NCBI RefSeq assembly: GCF_001730235.1
Contig: NZ_MIJF01000024.1
Coordinates: forward strand, 1 to 64,000
DNA length: 64,000 nt
Origin: Vulcanibacillus modesticaldus
GTDB lineage: Bacteria > Bacillota > Bacilli > Tepidibacillales > Tepidibacillaceae
Direction of reading: 5' to 3'
Shown here in pieces: positions 1 through 9,410 of this stretch. Under the pieces are notes generated by a model. That model saw nothing but the letters and a program-made list of their open reading frames with translations, ran no database searches and was not told the DNA's origin. A program made the translations under genes and the position numbers. How positions within the stretch are numbered: the stretch's first letter is position 1; each line of letters opens with the position of its first letter.

Positions 1-206
1 CCAGAAAAGGAAATTGTTTAGATAATGCCAGCATGGAGAATTTCTTCAGCCACTTTAAGGCAGAGTGTTTTCATCTATACTCTTTTCGCACAACTGAAGA
101 AGTAAAAAATGCCGTTAAAAGGTACATACGTTTTTATAATCATCACCGATTCCAAGAGAAATTAAATAACCTGAGTCCTTATGAATATAGGACTCAGGCT
201 GCATAA
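1..206 (+). pseudogene. IS3-family transposase OrfB, C-terminal end (runs off the window edge)
   Basis: An open frame from base 3 encodes the last 67 residues of an IS3-type integrase. It contains the catalytic-Glu region (DNASMENFFSHFKAE) and the typical tail (RFYNHHRFQEKLNNLSPYEY), and stops at 204-206. The rest lies before base 1, so it cannot be told whether the element is intact; the visible part has no lesion. An IS-end repeat follows at 224-243. The element lies just past the end of sdhB and points towards it. Confidence 0.85.
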
Positions 207-223
207 ATGTGCTTTTTTATTCC

Positions 224-243
224 TGTCTACTTGACAGGGGTCA
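224..243 (+). repeat. Right-end inverted repeat of the IS3/IS150-type element
   Basis: The sequence TGTCTACTTGACAGGGGTCA lies 17 bases after the transposase stop. It has the form of IS150-group termini (TGACCCCTGTCAAGTAGAC read inward). It marks the probable right boundary of the element. The left end is outside the window, so the target duplication cannot be checked. Confidence 0.7.
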
Positions 244-279
244 GTTCAATACGTGGGTTTCTTTTTGGTCTAAAAAATA

Positions 280-1029
280 TTAAGTTGTAAAGAATTTCTT
301 GAATGAGTAGATTGTTACTTGACGATTTATATCCGCAATTGATGTTGTTAATGGAATACCCTTTGGACAAGCTTTGACACAGTTTTGTGAGTTACCACAA
401 TCAGTTATACCACCTTCATCCATCAATGCCTCAAGACGTTCTTCTTTGTTCATTTCCCCAGTAGGATGTGCGTTAAATAATCGAACCTGACTGATTGGAG
501 CAGCACCGATAAATGGTGATTTACTATTAACATTAGGACATACTTCTAAGCAAACTCCACAAGTCATACATTTAGATAATTCATATGCCCATTGCCTAAT
601 CTTTTCTGGCATTCTAGGTCCAGGACCCAAATCATATGTTCCATCAATCGGAATCCATGCTTTAACCCTCTTTAACGCGTCAAACATTCTGCTTCGATCG
701 ACCATTAAGTCACGAATAACAGGAAATGTTCTCATAGCTTCCAAACGAATTGGCTGTTCTAATTGATCAACTAACGTACTACAAGCCTGTCTAGCCTTAC
801 CGTTAATAACCATTGAACAAGCTCCACAAACCTCTTCCAAACAGTTCATTTCCCAAACAACCGGAGTAGTCGCTTCACCCTTAGCATTGACTGGATTTTT
901 TTGAATCTCCATTAATGCACTGATTATATTCATATTAGCTCGATAAGGGATTTTGAACTCTTCTGTGTATGTTGGCTTATCTGGCCCTTCTTGACGAGTA
1001 ATTATTAAATGGATTGTTTTTTCACTCAT
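280..1029 (-). CDS. sdhB: Succinate dehydrogenase iron-sulfur subunit
   Basis: This 249-residue electron-transfer subunit of respiratory complex II passes electrons from SdhA flavin to the membrane anchor and quinone. The plant-type [2Fe-2S] ligands are C63, C68, C71 and C83. The C-terminal cluster domain shows CMTCGVCLEVCP (from C154) and a second Cys group at 211-221. Length and sequence match the Bacillus protein, although the last few residues differ and an IS element ends 37 bases beyond the stop. It is the last gene of sdhCAB and its ATG overlaps the sdhA stop by 4 bases, indicating translational coupling. A reversible role as fumarate reductase cannot be excluded. Confidence 0.96.
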   Translation of the reverse strand: MSEKTIHLIITRQEGPDKPTYTEEFKIPYRANMNIISALMEIQKNPVNAKGEATTPVVWEMNCLEEVCGACSMVINGKARQACSTLVDQLEQPIRLEAMRTFPVIRDLMVDRSRMFDALKRVKAWIPIDGTYDLGPGPRMPEKIRQWAYELSKCMTCGVCLEVCPNVNSKSPFIGAAPISQVRLFNAHPTGEMNKEERLEALMDEGGITDCGNSQNCVKACPKGIPLTTSIADINRQVTIYSFKKFFTT

Positions 1030-2786
1030 TTCATTGTCTCCTCCTTCGACACTGCATAATTTCGTGGTCTAGGTTTAATCAAAGAGACATCTACATCTTC
1101 GTACTCAAATTGCGGGCCATCCGGTGTGTATTTAGCCTTAGTTGTTTTTAGCCACTCTTCATCATTTCGGTTAGGAAATTCAGGTTTATAGTGAGCCCCA
1201 CGACTCTCGTTTCGATTGTAGGCACCAATTGTAATTACCCTTGCCAATTCAAGCATTCCCATTAATTGGCGAGTAAATATAGTAACTTGGTTACTCCATT
1301 TTGCTGCATCGCTAATATTAATCTTCTTATAACGTTCCATAAGTTCTAAGATCTTTTCATCAGTCTTAAGCAATCGATCATTATAACGAACCACAGTAAC
1401 GTTATCTGTCATCACTTTACCCAATTCTTCGTGAAGTTTATATGGATTCTCATTTCCATCCATATTTAAAATCTCATTATAATTTTGTTCCTCTAATTTC
1501 TTTTGCGCTTCAAAATATTTACTAGATATATCAGCAGAAGATTTTTGAAGTCCTTTGATATATTCAACTGCCTTTGGACCAGCAACCATTCCACTGTAAA
1601 TAGCTGACAATAAGGAGTTAGCTCCTAGACGGTTTGCTCCGTGGTATTGGTAATCAACTTCACCAGCAGCAAATAGGCCAGGAATATTAGTCATATGATC
1701 ATAGTCTACCCATAGACCACCCATAGAATAGTGAACACCAGGGAAAATCTTCATTGGAACTTTACGAGGATCGTCACCAACGAACTTCTCATAAATCTCC
1801 ATGATTCCACCAAGTTTAATATCTAGTTCCTTTGGATCTTTATGGGATAGATCTAAATATACCTTGTTTTCACCATCAATTCCTAATCCTAAATCAACAC
1901 AAACGTGGAAAATTTCACGTGTTGCAATATCACGTGGAACTAAGTTTCCATACGCAGGATACTTCTCCTCTAGGAAGTACCATGGTTTGCCATCTTTATA
2001 AGTCCAAACCCTACCACCTTCACCACGTGCAGACTCGGACATTAAACGTAACTTGTCATCTCCGGGTATGGCCGTTGGATGAATTTGGATGAATTCACCG
2101 TTAGCATAATATGCACCCTGACGAAACACAGCACTAGCTGCATATCCAGTATTAATTATAGAGTTCGTAGATTTTCCGAATATCATACCTGGCCCACCAG
2201 TTGCTAAGATAACGGCATCTCCTACGAATGTATGAATCTCCATACTTCTTAAATCTTGAGCCACAATTCCCCTTGCTCTGCCTTCATCATCAAGAACTAA
2301 AGATAAGAATTCAAAATGTTCATATTTAGTAACTAAACCTGCCACCTCATGACGTCTAACTTGTTCGTCTGCAGCATATAAAAGTTGCTGACCCGTTGTA
2401 GCACCCGCATAAGCAGTACGATGATGCTGAGTACCTCCAAAACGACGAAAATCTAGGAGCCCTTCGGGGGTTCTATTAAACATAACTCCCATTCGATCAA
2501 ATAAGTGAATGATTCCAGGAGCCGCTTCTGTCATCGCTTTTACTGGAGGTTGGTTAGCTAAAAAATCTCCTCCATATACAGTATCGTCAAAATGAATCCA
2601 AGGCGAATCTCCTTCACCCTTAGTGTTTACGGCACCATTAATACCACCTTGAGCACAAACAGAATGAGAGCGCTTAACTGGCACTAATGAAAATAAATCT
2701 ACATGTATACCTGCCTCAGCAGCTTTGACGGTTGCCATCAAGCCTGCTAATCCTCCACCGACTACGATTAATCTATTATTACTCAT
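1026..2786 (-). CDS. sdhA: Succinate dehydrogenase flavoprotein subunit
   Basis: This 586-residue catalytic subunit oxidises succinate to fumarate with covalently bound FAD. Visible features are the N-terminal dinucleotide-binding loop (VVGGGLAGL, residues 8-16), the flavinylation region RSHSVCAQGG with candidate His41, the HPTAIPG substrate loop and the C-terminal GANRLGANSLLS motif. Length agrees with the Bacillus subunit. It lies between sdhC (17-base gap) and sdhB (4-base overlap) in the standard Gram-positive sdhCAB order, and works as a peripheral cytoplasmic-face enzyme bound to SdhC. Confidence 0.97.
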   Translation of the reverse strand: MSNNRLIVVGGGLAGLMATVKAAEAGIHVDLFSLVPVKRSHSVCAQGGINGAVNTKGEGDSPWIHFDDTVYGGDFLANQPPVKAMTEAAPGIIHLFDRMGVMFNRTPEGLLDFRRFGGTQHHRTAYAGATTGQQLLYAADEQVRRHEVAGLVTKYEHFEFLSLVLDDEGRARGIVAQDLRSMEIHTFVGDAVILATGGPGMIFGKSTNSIINTGYAASAVFRQGAYYANGEFIQIHPTAIPGDDKLRLMSESARGEGGRVWTYKDGKPWYFLEEKYPAYGNLVPRDIATREIFHVCVDLGLGIDGENKVYLDLSHKDPKELDIKLGGIMEIYEKFVGDDPRKVPMKIFPGVHYSMGGLWVDYDHMTNIPGLFAAGEVDYQYHGANRLGANSLLSAIYSGMVAGPKAVEYIKGLQKSSADISSKYFEAQKKLEEQNYNEILNMDGNENPYKLHEELGKVMTDNVTVVRYNDRLLKTDEKILELMERYKKINISDAAKWSNQVTIFTRQLMGMLELARVITIGAYNRNESRGAHYKPEFPNRNDEEWLKTTKAKYTPDGPQFEYEDVDVSLIKPRPRNYAVSKEETMK

Positions 2787-2803
2787 GAATTCCCGCTCCC
2801 CCT

Positions 2804-3445
2804 TTATCCTAGAGTTACTTGATTAACATATTCAGGACTAACATATGAGAATAAAATTAATACTGCTACGATAGATAATAGAACAAATACTGTCATAAAG
2901 AAATAGTTTGATATTCTTTGAGAACGAGGTCCTATGGTAATTCCCCAAGTAATTAAGAATGTCCATAACCCGTTACTAAAATGAAAAATCGCAGATATTA
3001 CTCCGATTAAATAAAAAGTCATTGAAACTTTACTGCTCAATATATTCGTCATAAGGTCGAAGTTTAGTTCCTTTAATCCTAATCTAACTTGGATAGTAGT
3101 TTCCCAAACGTGCCAAATGACGAATAATAATGTAATTAAGCCTGTATATCTTTGAATTAAAAATTTTACGTTGTTAAAATAGCCATATGTGGTTACATTG
3201 TTTTGAGCTTGGAATGCAATATAAATTCCATAAATAGCATGATAAAGTAACGGTAAAAAAATCAGTCCCCATTCTAACACTGGAAGAAATGGTAAGTTTC
3301 TTATAAAACCTGCACCTTTTTCGAATGCTTCCGGTCCACGGGTAGCCAAATAATTAACTGATAAATGAACCAATAAAAAAGTTCCAATTGGTATAACGCC
3401 TAACAACGAGTGTAATTTACGGTTAAAATAATGTGTAGTAGCCAC
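2804..3445 (-). CDS. sdhC: Succinate dehydrogenase cytochrome b558 subunit
   Basis: This 213-residue membrane anchor has five hydrophobic segments and well-spaced His residues for two b-type haems (N-terminal HSLLG, HLSVNY, HAIYGIY, VIWHVWET, HFSNGLWTF). It matches the single-subunit anchor of Bacillus complex II, which reduces menaquinone. It is the first gene of sdhCAB and has a GGGGG-type ribosome binding site before ATG 3445. The 287 bases upstream hold a small inverted repeat (3567-3583) but no promoter I can call with confidence. Confidence 0.95.
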   Translation of the reverse strand: MATTHYFNRKLHSLLGVIPIGTFLLVHLSVNYLATRGPEAFEKGAGFIRNLPFLPVLEWGLIFLPLLYHAIYGIYIAFQAQNNVTTYGYFNNVKFLIQRYTGLITLLFVIWHVWETTIQVRLGLKELNFDLMTNILSSKVSMTFYLIGVISAIFHFSNGLWTFLITWGITIGPRSQRISNYFFMTVFVLLSIVAVLILFSYVSPEYVNQVTLG

Positions 3446-3732
3446 TATCTTTCCCCCCTCTAGTAATAGAAGAACATTCTGAAATTATTCACCTTCCTAG
3501 ATCCTAAAACTCCCCCTATCCCCATAACCTCCTTTTATCATTAATCTATAATATTCTTCTTTTATTGACTTTTTATTAAAGTCATAAAATAAAGAAGATT
3601 GTGCGATATTTCTATTTTAATCCTTCTAATAATTTAGCGTCAAGAAGAGGTAAATATTATTATTCGAATCTTAAGACTTTTAAATTAAGAATATGGTTGA
3701 TTTTGTTGGAATTTTTTAAAAATACTGTTATA

Positions 3733-5496
3733 TTAGGTTAGATTTTCCTTAATTGTCTTGGCCAATTTATCTCCTATTCCAATTTTTCTAAACTCTTCCA
3801 AATCAGCAACTTTGATTTTTTCAATTGAACCGAAGTGCTTCAATAACAACCTTTTTCTTTTAGGACCAATTCCCGGTATCACATCTAACCGGGAGCTAAT
3901 TAAACTTTTACTCCTCGTTTTACGATGAAAAGAGATAGCAAATCGATGGACTTCATCTTGGATCCGTTGTAATAAATAAAATTCTTGACTATTCCTTTCT
4001 AACTCAAGTGGTACAGGAGGATTTCCCATCACTAAAACTGATGTTTTATGCTTCTCATCCTTTTGAAGACCTGCAACAGGAACAAATAAACCCAATTCAT
4101 TTTCTAGTACATCAACAGCTGCTTTTATCTGTCCAATACCTCCATCAACAATAATCAAATCTGGTAAGTTGAGTCCTTCTTTTAAAACTCTAGTGTATCT
4201 TCTTCTAATAACCTCTCTCATAGTTTCATAATCATCAGGACCTTCAACAGATTTGATTTTATACTTCCTATAGCTTGACTTATCGGGTTTACCATCAATA
4301 AATACAACCATCGCCGATACAGGATCTACCCCTTGAATATAGGAATTATCAAAGGCTTCGATGCGATGCAAAATTCCAATCCCTAGTTTTTCTCCTAATC
4401 TTTCAATGGCTTGTAAAGTTCTAGAGTCATTTCTCTCTTCTAGTCTAAATTTCTCATTAAGAGCGTTTGAAGCATTTATCATTGCCATTTCTACTAACTT
4501 TTTCTTCTGTCCCCGCTTCGGTTGATGAACCTTGATCTGTAACCACTCTTCCAATAGCTCTTTGTCAACATTGTTAGGTAATAAAATTTCTTTTGGTAAC
4601 ACAGGATTTTCAAAATAGTATTGCGTTACAAATGATAAGAAAAACTCCTCATCTGATTCATAATATGGAAAAATAGATACTTCACGCTCAATTAAATTAC
4701 CCTGCCTCATAAAAAAGACCTGTACACACATCCATCCTTTATCAACATGATAGCCAAAGATATCGCGATCTACTCTATCATTCAAATTAATCGCCTGTTT
4801 ATTCATTATCGCTTCAATACCGTAAATCTGATCCCGATATTCCTTTGCTCTTTCAAATTCTAAATTTTCAGCCGCTTTTTCCATTTTTTCTTGCAATTCT
4901 TCTTTAATATTCTTATAATCCCCTTGAAGAAAGCGAACAATATTGTTTATTATCTCTTCATAGTTTTCTTTTTTAACCGGGTACTCACAAGGGCCCAAAC
5001 ATTGCCCCATATGATAGTAAAGACAAACGCGATTTTTAATATTCTTACATTTTCTTAAAGGGTATATTTTATCTAGGAGACGTTTCACCTGTTGTGCCGC
5101 TCCAGCATTTGGATAAGGTCCAAAATACTTCGCCTTATCTTTTTTAACTTTTCTGGTAATTTCAAGTCTAGGATGCCGGTCTAAGGTTAGTTTGATGTAT
5201 GGATAAGTCTTATCATCCTTCAACATTATATTATATTTAGGACGATATTTTTTTATAAGATTATTTTCTAGAATAAGAGCTTCAATCGCTGAGTCAGTGA
5301 TTATATATTCAAAATCACTAATCTCATTGACTAACCTTTGGGTCTTAGCATCGTGACTTCCTGTAAAATACGATCGGACTCGATTTTTTAATATCTTAGC
5401 TTTTCCCACATAAATAACTTGACCTTCAGTATTTTTCATCAAATAACAACCTGGTTTATCTGGAAGTAAAGATAATTTTTCTTTAAGCAAACTCAT
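3733..5496 (-). CDS. uvrC: Excinuclease ABC subunit C
   Basis: This 587-residue nuclease makes both incisions in UvrABC nucleotide excision repair. In order it has an N-terminal GIY-YIG domain (PGCYLMKN then VIYVGKAK, residues about 14-95), a Cys cluster near residues 150-165, a UVR helix pair that contacts UvrB (around 205-240), the RNase-H-like 3'-incision domain ([10 protein letters not shown]) and a C-terminal helix-hairpin-helix ([18 protein letters not shown]). Length is normal. Placement between sdhC and trxA matches B. subtilis order. Confidence 0.97.
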   Translation of the reverse strand: MSLLKEKLSLLPDKPGCYLMKNTEGQVIYVGKAKILKNRVRSYFTGSHDAKTQRLVNEISDFEYIITDSAIEALILENNLIKKYRPKYNIMLKDDKTYPYIKLTLDRHPRLEITRKVKKDKAKYFGPYPNAGAAQQVKRLLDKIYPLRKCKNIKNRVCLYYHMGQCLGPCEYPVKKENYEEIINNIVRFLQGDYKNIKEELQEKMEKAAENLEFERAKEYRDQIYGIEAIMNKQAINLNDRVDRDIFGYHVDKGWMCVQVFFMRQGNLIEREVSIFPYYESDEEFFLSFVTQYYFENPVLPKEILLPNNVDKELLEEWLQIKVHQPKRGQKKKLVEMAMINASNALNEKFRLEERNDSRTLQAIERLGEKLGIGILHRIEAFDNSYIQGVDPVSAMVVFIDGKPDKSSYRKYKIKSVEGPDDYETMREVIRRRYTRVLKEGLNLPDLIIVDGGIGQIKAAVDVLENELGLFVPVAGLQKDEKHKTSVLVMGNPPVPLELERNSQEFYLLQRIQDEVHRFAISFHRKTRSKSLISSRLDVIPGIGPKRKRLLLKHFGSIEKIKVADLEEFRKIGIGDKLAKTIKENLT

Positions 5497-5628
5497 AAAA
5501 CTACCTCTGTTTTCTATAATTACATCTACATTTTAACATAATTGACACATTAAAAACTCCTCTATGAAGAAGTTAATTCTTCTCTTACAATAATTTTTCT
5601 CATATACCGAGTATTATAGACAAGTTTT

Positions 5629-5660
5629 ATTTTGTATAAGTGCAACTTTTAGAAGTGAAA
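5629..5660 (+). repeat. Dispersed intergenic repeat, copy A
   Basis: The core ATTTTGTATAAGTGCAAC plus TTTTAGAAGTGAAA matches four other intergenic stretches in the window (9105-9138, 9158-9190, 13922-13952, 39665-39700). Like most of them it sits directly beyond the U-tract of a minus-strand terminator, here that of trxA. Confidence 0.6.
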
Positions 5661-5661
5661 C

Positions 5662-5682
5662 AAAAAACCCCCAAAAAGGGGG
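5662..5682 (-). terminator. Rho-independent terminator of trxA
   Basis: A perfect 5-bp G:C stem (CCCCC/GGGGG) with a five-base loop is followed, read on the minus strand, by six T residues. It starts 13 bases after the trxA stop. Confidence 0.9.
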
Positions 5683-5694
5683 CTTACTATAAGT

Positions 5695-6012
5695 TTATAA
5701 ATATTTACCAATCGTAGCCATTAATTTTTCTTTTGGTTGGAAACCAACGATTTTCTCTACTGGTTTACCGTCCTTAAACAATAATAATGTTGGAATCCCC
5801 ATAATTCCATACTTGGTAGCAGAAGCTGGGTTTTCATCAACATTTAATTTGGCAATTTTTAATTTGTCTCCTACTTCCTGATCAATCTCTTCTAATACTG
5901 GAGCGATCATTTTACATGGTGCACACCATGGAGCCCAAAAATCTACTATCACAGTTCCAGTACTTTCTACATCTGTTGCAAATGATTGATCTGTTACATG
6001 TACAATTGCCAT
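5695..6012 (-). CDS. trxA: Thioredoxin
   Basis: This 105-residue cytosolic disulfide reductase receives electrons from thioredoxin reductase and reduces ribonucleotide reductase and other proteins. The redox motif is WCAPC (W29, C30, C33), with the buried Asp in VIVDFWAPW and the cis-Pro loop GIPTLLLF. An AGGAGG site lies 7 bases before ATG. In B. subtilis trxA also lies next to uvrC and the sdh operon. Here it has its own terminator. Confidence 0.97.
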   Translation of the reverse strand: MAIVHVTDQSFATDVESTGTVIVDFWAPWCAPCKMIAPVLEEIDQEVGDKLKIAKLNVDENPASATKYGIMGIPTLLLFKDGKPVEKIVGFQPKEKLMATIGKYL

Positions 6013-6156
6013 TATAAATCCTCCTCTTTATTAAAAAATCTTTAACATAGAAGTAAGTATAACATTTGAACTTAAAAATATCCAATACAAAAGTACAAAA
6101 ATAGAGAATCAATAAAGCACAATAATTTCATTAAATATGTTCAAAATGAATTCTTA

Positions 6157-7638
6157 TTACTCGCCCGGACTTCTATCAGGATCATCTGGGGATAAAATCT
6201 TTGGCCTTTTATTTTTATATGGCATTGGCGATCTCACAATAACATCAAGTAATGCTTTACCATTAAATGGGATTAACGGCCATAAATACGGTGTATCAAA
6301 CGATTTTGAAAAAACAAGAAACAGGAACCACAGTAATATACCAATAATAAATCCCCATTTACCCAGTACGAATACCATGATCAATAGGTAAATTCTTACT
6401 AAGCGATTAGCCATACTCAACTCATAACTTGGCGTAGCGAAGGTTCCTATGGTGGCAATTGCTAAATACAAAATCACCTCTTTAGTGAACAATCCCACAT
6501 CTATCGCCATCTGTCCAATAATAATAGCAGATATTAAACCTAAAGCAGTCGCCAAAGGGGAAGGAGTATGAACAGCCGCCATCCTTAAAATATCAACTCC
6601 TAATTCGGCAAAGATGAACTGCCAAAAAATAGATATTTGTCCAATTTTATTAGGACCAATATATTTTAAGTTTTCTGGTAGAAGAGATGGATTCTGCACA
6701 ACTAAAAACCATAGCGGAAGTAAAATCACAGAAAGAATCATTGCAAAAAACCTGATCCACCTCAAATATGCTCCTATTATCGGTTTTTGTCGATATTCCT
6801 CAGCATGTTGGACATGATGAAATAAAGTAGTGGGGGTTATCATTACACTTGGAGAAGTATCCACATAAATCAATACGTGTCCCTCTAATAGATGTACAGC
6901 TGCAACATCAGGTCTTTCTGTGAATCTTACCATCGGGTAAGGATTCCAATGGTTGGAAAATAAATACTCCTCTAAAGTTTTTTCAGCCATTGGTAGCCCA
7001 TCTATTTCAGCATTATCTAATTTTTTCTTAATCCGCTCAACAAGGTCTGGATTCGCTATATCCTCTATATAAGCAATGGCAATATCCGTTTTGGAACGTT
7101 CACCAACTTGCATATATTCCATTCTTAAAGAAGGGTCACGGAGTCTTCTTCTTGTTAATGCGGTATTGAAAATTAGCGTTTCAACAAAACCATCACGTGA
7201 ACCCCTTACTACTCTTTCGATATCAGGCTCTTGCGGACCTCTAGCAGGGTATGTCCTGGCGTCAATTAAGATAGCTTCATCTTCCCCATCGACAAAAAGC
7301 GCCAAAGGTCCTGATAATACTTGTGTAACTATCTGTTTAAAGTCATCAGACGTTTCAACTTCCAGATAGCCAATCTCTGTCTCTAATAAATGTTTTAATG
7401 TATTGGGAACAAGTTCTTCCCATTCCCTTTGACTCAAATGGATCATGATGTAATTCATAATATCGTCTTTAGCAAAACCATCAACGAAGTAAAGAGCAAA
7501 TTCTTTTCCAGCATAATGAAGTTTACGATATATTACATCAAAACTCTTATCTACTCCCAAAATTTCATTCATAAACAAAACATTCTCAGCTAAATTTTTA
7601 CTTACCTTTTTACTTTCAAGCTTTTGTTGGATAGTCAT
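6157..7638 (-). CDS. spoVAF: Stage V sporulation protein AF (GerA-family membrane protein)
   Basis: This 493-residue member of the GerA/SpoVAF family has a soluble N-terminal half (residues 1-290) and a C-terminal half with about five membrane segments. The length equals B. subtilis SpoVAF, and the Pro-rich tail (SPDDPDRSPGE) is SpoVAF-like rather than that of a germinant-receptor A subunit. SpoVAF sits in the spore inner membrane and takes part in germination with SpoVA proteins. No other spoVA or ger gene is nearby, so it is an orphan here. A standalone GerA-type protein is the alternative. Confidence 0.82.
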   Translation of the reverse strand: MTIQQKLESKKVSKNLAENVLFMNEILGVDKSFDVIYRKLHYAGKEFALYFVDGFAKDDIMNYIMIHLSQREWEELVPNTLKHLLETEIGYLEVETSDDFKQIVTQVLSGPLALFVDGEDEAILIDARTYPARGPQEPDIERVVRGSRDGFVETLIFNTALTRRRLRDPSLRMEYMQVGERSKTDIAIAYIEDIANPDLVERIKKKLDNAEIDGLPMAEKTLEEYLFSNHWNPYPMVRFTERPDVAAVHLLEGHVLIYVDTSPSVMITPTTLFHHVQHAEEYRQKPIIGAYLRWIRFFAMILSVILLPLWFLVVQNPSLLPENLKYIGPNKIGQISIFWQFIFAELGVDILRMAAVHTPSPLATALGLISAIIIGQMAIDVGLFTKEVILYLAIATIGTFATPSYELSMANRLVRIYLLIMVFVLGKWGFIIGILLWFLFLVFSKSFDTPYLWPLIPFNGKALLDVIVRSPMPYKNKRPKILSPDDPDRSPGE

Positions 7639-7674
7639 TATATTCTACCTTCTTTCTCCTAGAAGATAACAACA

Positions 7675-8940
7675 CTACATATCGGTTTTATTTAAAGTAT
7701 TTCCACTATTTACAGATTTCATAAAATACCAAGTTAATATTTGGGTACTACCTGATAACATTAATAAGTATCGTAGATGCTCCTTACCTATTGCTTTGAT
7801 AAAGAAAATAAAAATCAGAATAATAAGGATTCTACCAAAATTCAAGCCAATTTCTCGGATAACAATATATTCACCACTTAATCTTGCCGAAGATTTAGAT
7901 TCACCTATCTTGTCAAAGACTTTTGATGTTAAAGGAATAAAATATAATGGAGCAAAAATACTTGTTCCAATGCCATAGATCATAATCGTCACATAACTTG
8001 TATATATCACCATCGGAATCACTGCTAATGCCATCATAAATGAACCAATCATCATCGAAAGATTGCGCCAATCCTTTTTTAATATTTTTCCCACTATGTA
8101 GTAAGAAACGAGGGCAACAGCTGAAATTACCATCGAATAAACTCCTAGAGAAAATTCTTTTCCCGTAGAGATATAAACTAATAAACCAGTTAAAAATGTG
8201 ATAACCCCATCCCTAAGCCCCTGGGCTGTCATTCCCAAAAAGATATTTTTCCATTCTAAATCCTCAATAACCCCTTTAAATGCTTTTAATAACCGATAAC
8301 TCCCACTTAACTCACGTTTATGGAATAAAAAGCTAAGCAATACTGTAGCTAAAAAAATTATTAATGATACCAAAAAAATGATTTTATAACCAGAAAAACC
8401 AGCTTTTCTAGAGATAATCCACCCAGATAAAAAAGGTGCAATTATCCCACCTAAAGACGTAAATAAACCATTCCAACCATTAAAAACATCACGATTATTT
8501 GATTCAGTTATTTCAAAATATAAGAGGTTATAAGCAAACCAATAAAAACCTTGACCAATACCTAATAAGACTCCTAAAATCATGTAATATTTACTAGCAC
8601 TAGGGCCAAACATTAAAACAGCTAAATAAAAGAATGATAAAAATGTAACCCCAAATCTAAGAATAATAACCCGATCATATTTTTTTGTAATCCTCCCCGC
8701 TACGATAAAGGTAAGCATCATTACTAGGTACTGATAAAAATTGAACCAACCAATGATTAAATAATCTTTCGTCAACTTCCAAAGATAAACATTAACAAAG
8801 GTGTTGGAAAGGGTAACGGCTATAGTAAATAGCGTGCTAATTATTAGTAGTAATTTGGTATCTTTCCCTAAAACTTTGGGGTGAAAAAAATTCATTCTAT
8901 GGGCTATTTTTTGATTAAACCTCTCCTCCAAAATTATCAC
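7675..8940 (-). CDS. Major facilitator superfamily transporter
   Basis: This 421-residue protein has about 12 hydrophobic segments and a basic loop 2-3 motif (GRITKKYDRVIILRFG) typical of MFS carriers. It ends 36 bases before the spoVAF start region on the same strand, so cotranscription is possible. It resembles the poorly characterised Bacillus YqgE/YkuC-type permeases. The substrate is unknown. The start is uncertain: GTG 8940 is the longest option, and a TTG nine bases further in is better spaced from GGAG. Confidence 0.75.
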   Translation of the reverse strand: MIILEERFNQKIAHRMNFFHPKVLGKDTKLLLIISTLFTIAVTLSNTFVNVYLWKLTKDYLIIGWFNFYQYLVMMLTFIVAGRITKKYDRVIILRFGVTFLSFFYLAVLMFGPSASKYYMILGVLLGIGQGFYWFAYNLLYFEITESNNRDVFNGWNGLFTSLGGIIAPFLSGWIISRKAGFSGYKIIFLVSLIIFLATVLLSFLFHKRELSGSYRLLKAFKGVIEDLEWKNIFLGMTAQGLRDGVITFLTGLLVYISTGKEFSLGVYSMVISAVALVSYYIVGKILKKDWRNLSMMIGSFMMALAVIPMVIYTSYVTIMIYGIGTSIFAPLYFIPLTSKVFDKIGESKSSARLSGEYIVIREIGLNFGRILIILIFIFFIKAIGKEHLRYLLMLSGSTQILTWYFMKSVNSGNTLNKTDM

Positions 8941-9104
8941 TCCAAAAAATAGACTTATATTAATATGACCTTATTTAGAAAAATAAATACACTAGATTAT
9001 TTCCTAAGAAATTGTAAAAGAACAAGAAAGCTAAGATCACCATGTGCATTGCATTTTCGTTGACAAGTAGGAAGTTATATTTTGTAACGTGCTCACCTTT
9101 TCCG

Positions 9105-9138
9105 TTTCACTCCCAAAAGTCGCACTTATTAAAAATAC
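9105..9138 (-). repeat. Dispersed intergenic repeat, copy B
   Basis: Read on the minus strand it is GTATTTTTAATAAGTGCGAC then TTTTGGGAGTGAAA, a close match to copies A and E. It is the only copy not directly beside a terminator hairpin. Confidence 0.6.
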
Positions 9139-9157
9139 TATTCTTTATTGAGAATGT

Positions 9158-9190
9158 GTATCTTGTAAAAATGTAGCTTTTAGAATGAAA
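9158..9190 (+). repeat. Dispersed intergenic repeat, copy C
   Basis: GTATCTTGTAAAAATGTAGC then TTTTAGAATGAAA is followed by an A-tract and hairpin. The match to copy D (13922-13952) extends another 55 bases through the hairpin to the TTAATAATAATTT gene end. Confidence 0.55.
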
Positions 9191-9410
9191 TAAAAAAAAG
9201 CCACCTAAGTGACTTCATAAATCAAATAAAAAATGTTAATAATAATTTCTCTCAGGCAAATCCCTTTCACCAACAAAGATAACATCTTAAAAGTTTTCCT
9301 TATTCTCTTGCTGGAATTTTCTTAAGCGTTTCAATAGTACCATCGACAATAGTCGACATTTGGCTTACCTGGACTTAAGTCAATATTTTAGACACAAAAA
9401 GTATGACATT

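Larger units (their letters stand above)
8941..9378. other. Gene-free stretch with repeats and a decayed 3' gene end
   Basis: There is no intact gene. It holds dispersed-repeat copies B and C in inverted orientation, a terminator-like hairpin after copy C (9199-9214), and a minus-strand tail (9229-9276) encoding VGERDLPERNYY then stop. The tail, hairpin and repeat together resemble the 3' end of the aminopropyltransferase-like gene at 13.9-14.0 kb. Another short minus frame ends TLKKIPARE. The stretch looks like gene debris trimmed by the neighbouring IS. Confidence 0.5.

Noticed and set aside
1801-2092. Plus-strand open frames opposite sdhA
   Set aside because: They are antisense shadows of a well-supported gene, with no ribosome binding site or recognisable protein.
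3567-3583. GACTTT-AAAGTC inverted repeat upstream of sdhC as an operator
   Set aside because: It is a six-base A/T-rich palindrome in AT-rich DNA, and no promoter could be placed around it; chance is likely.
9105-9190. Inverted copies B and C of the intergenic repeat as ends of a miniature transposon
   Set aside because: They are only imperfectly matched to each other, and other copies occur singly, so they are better described as a dispersed repeat than as paired terminal repeats.
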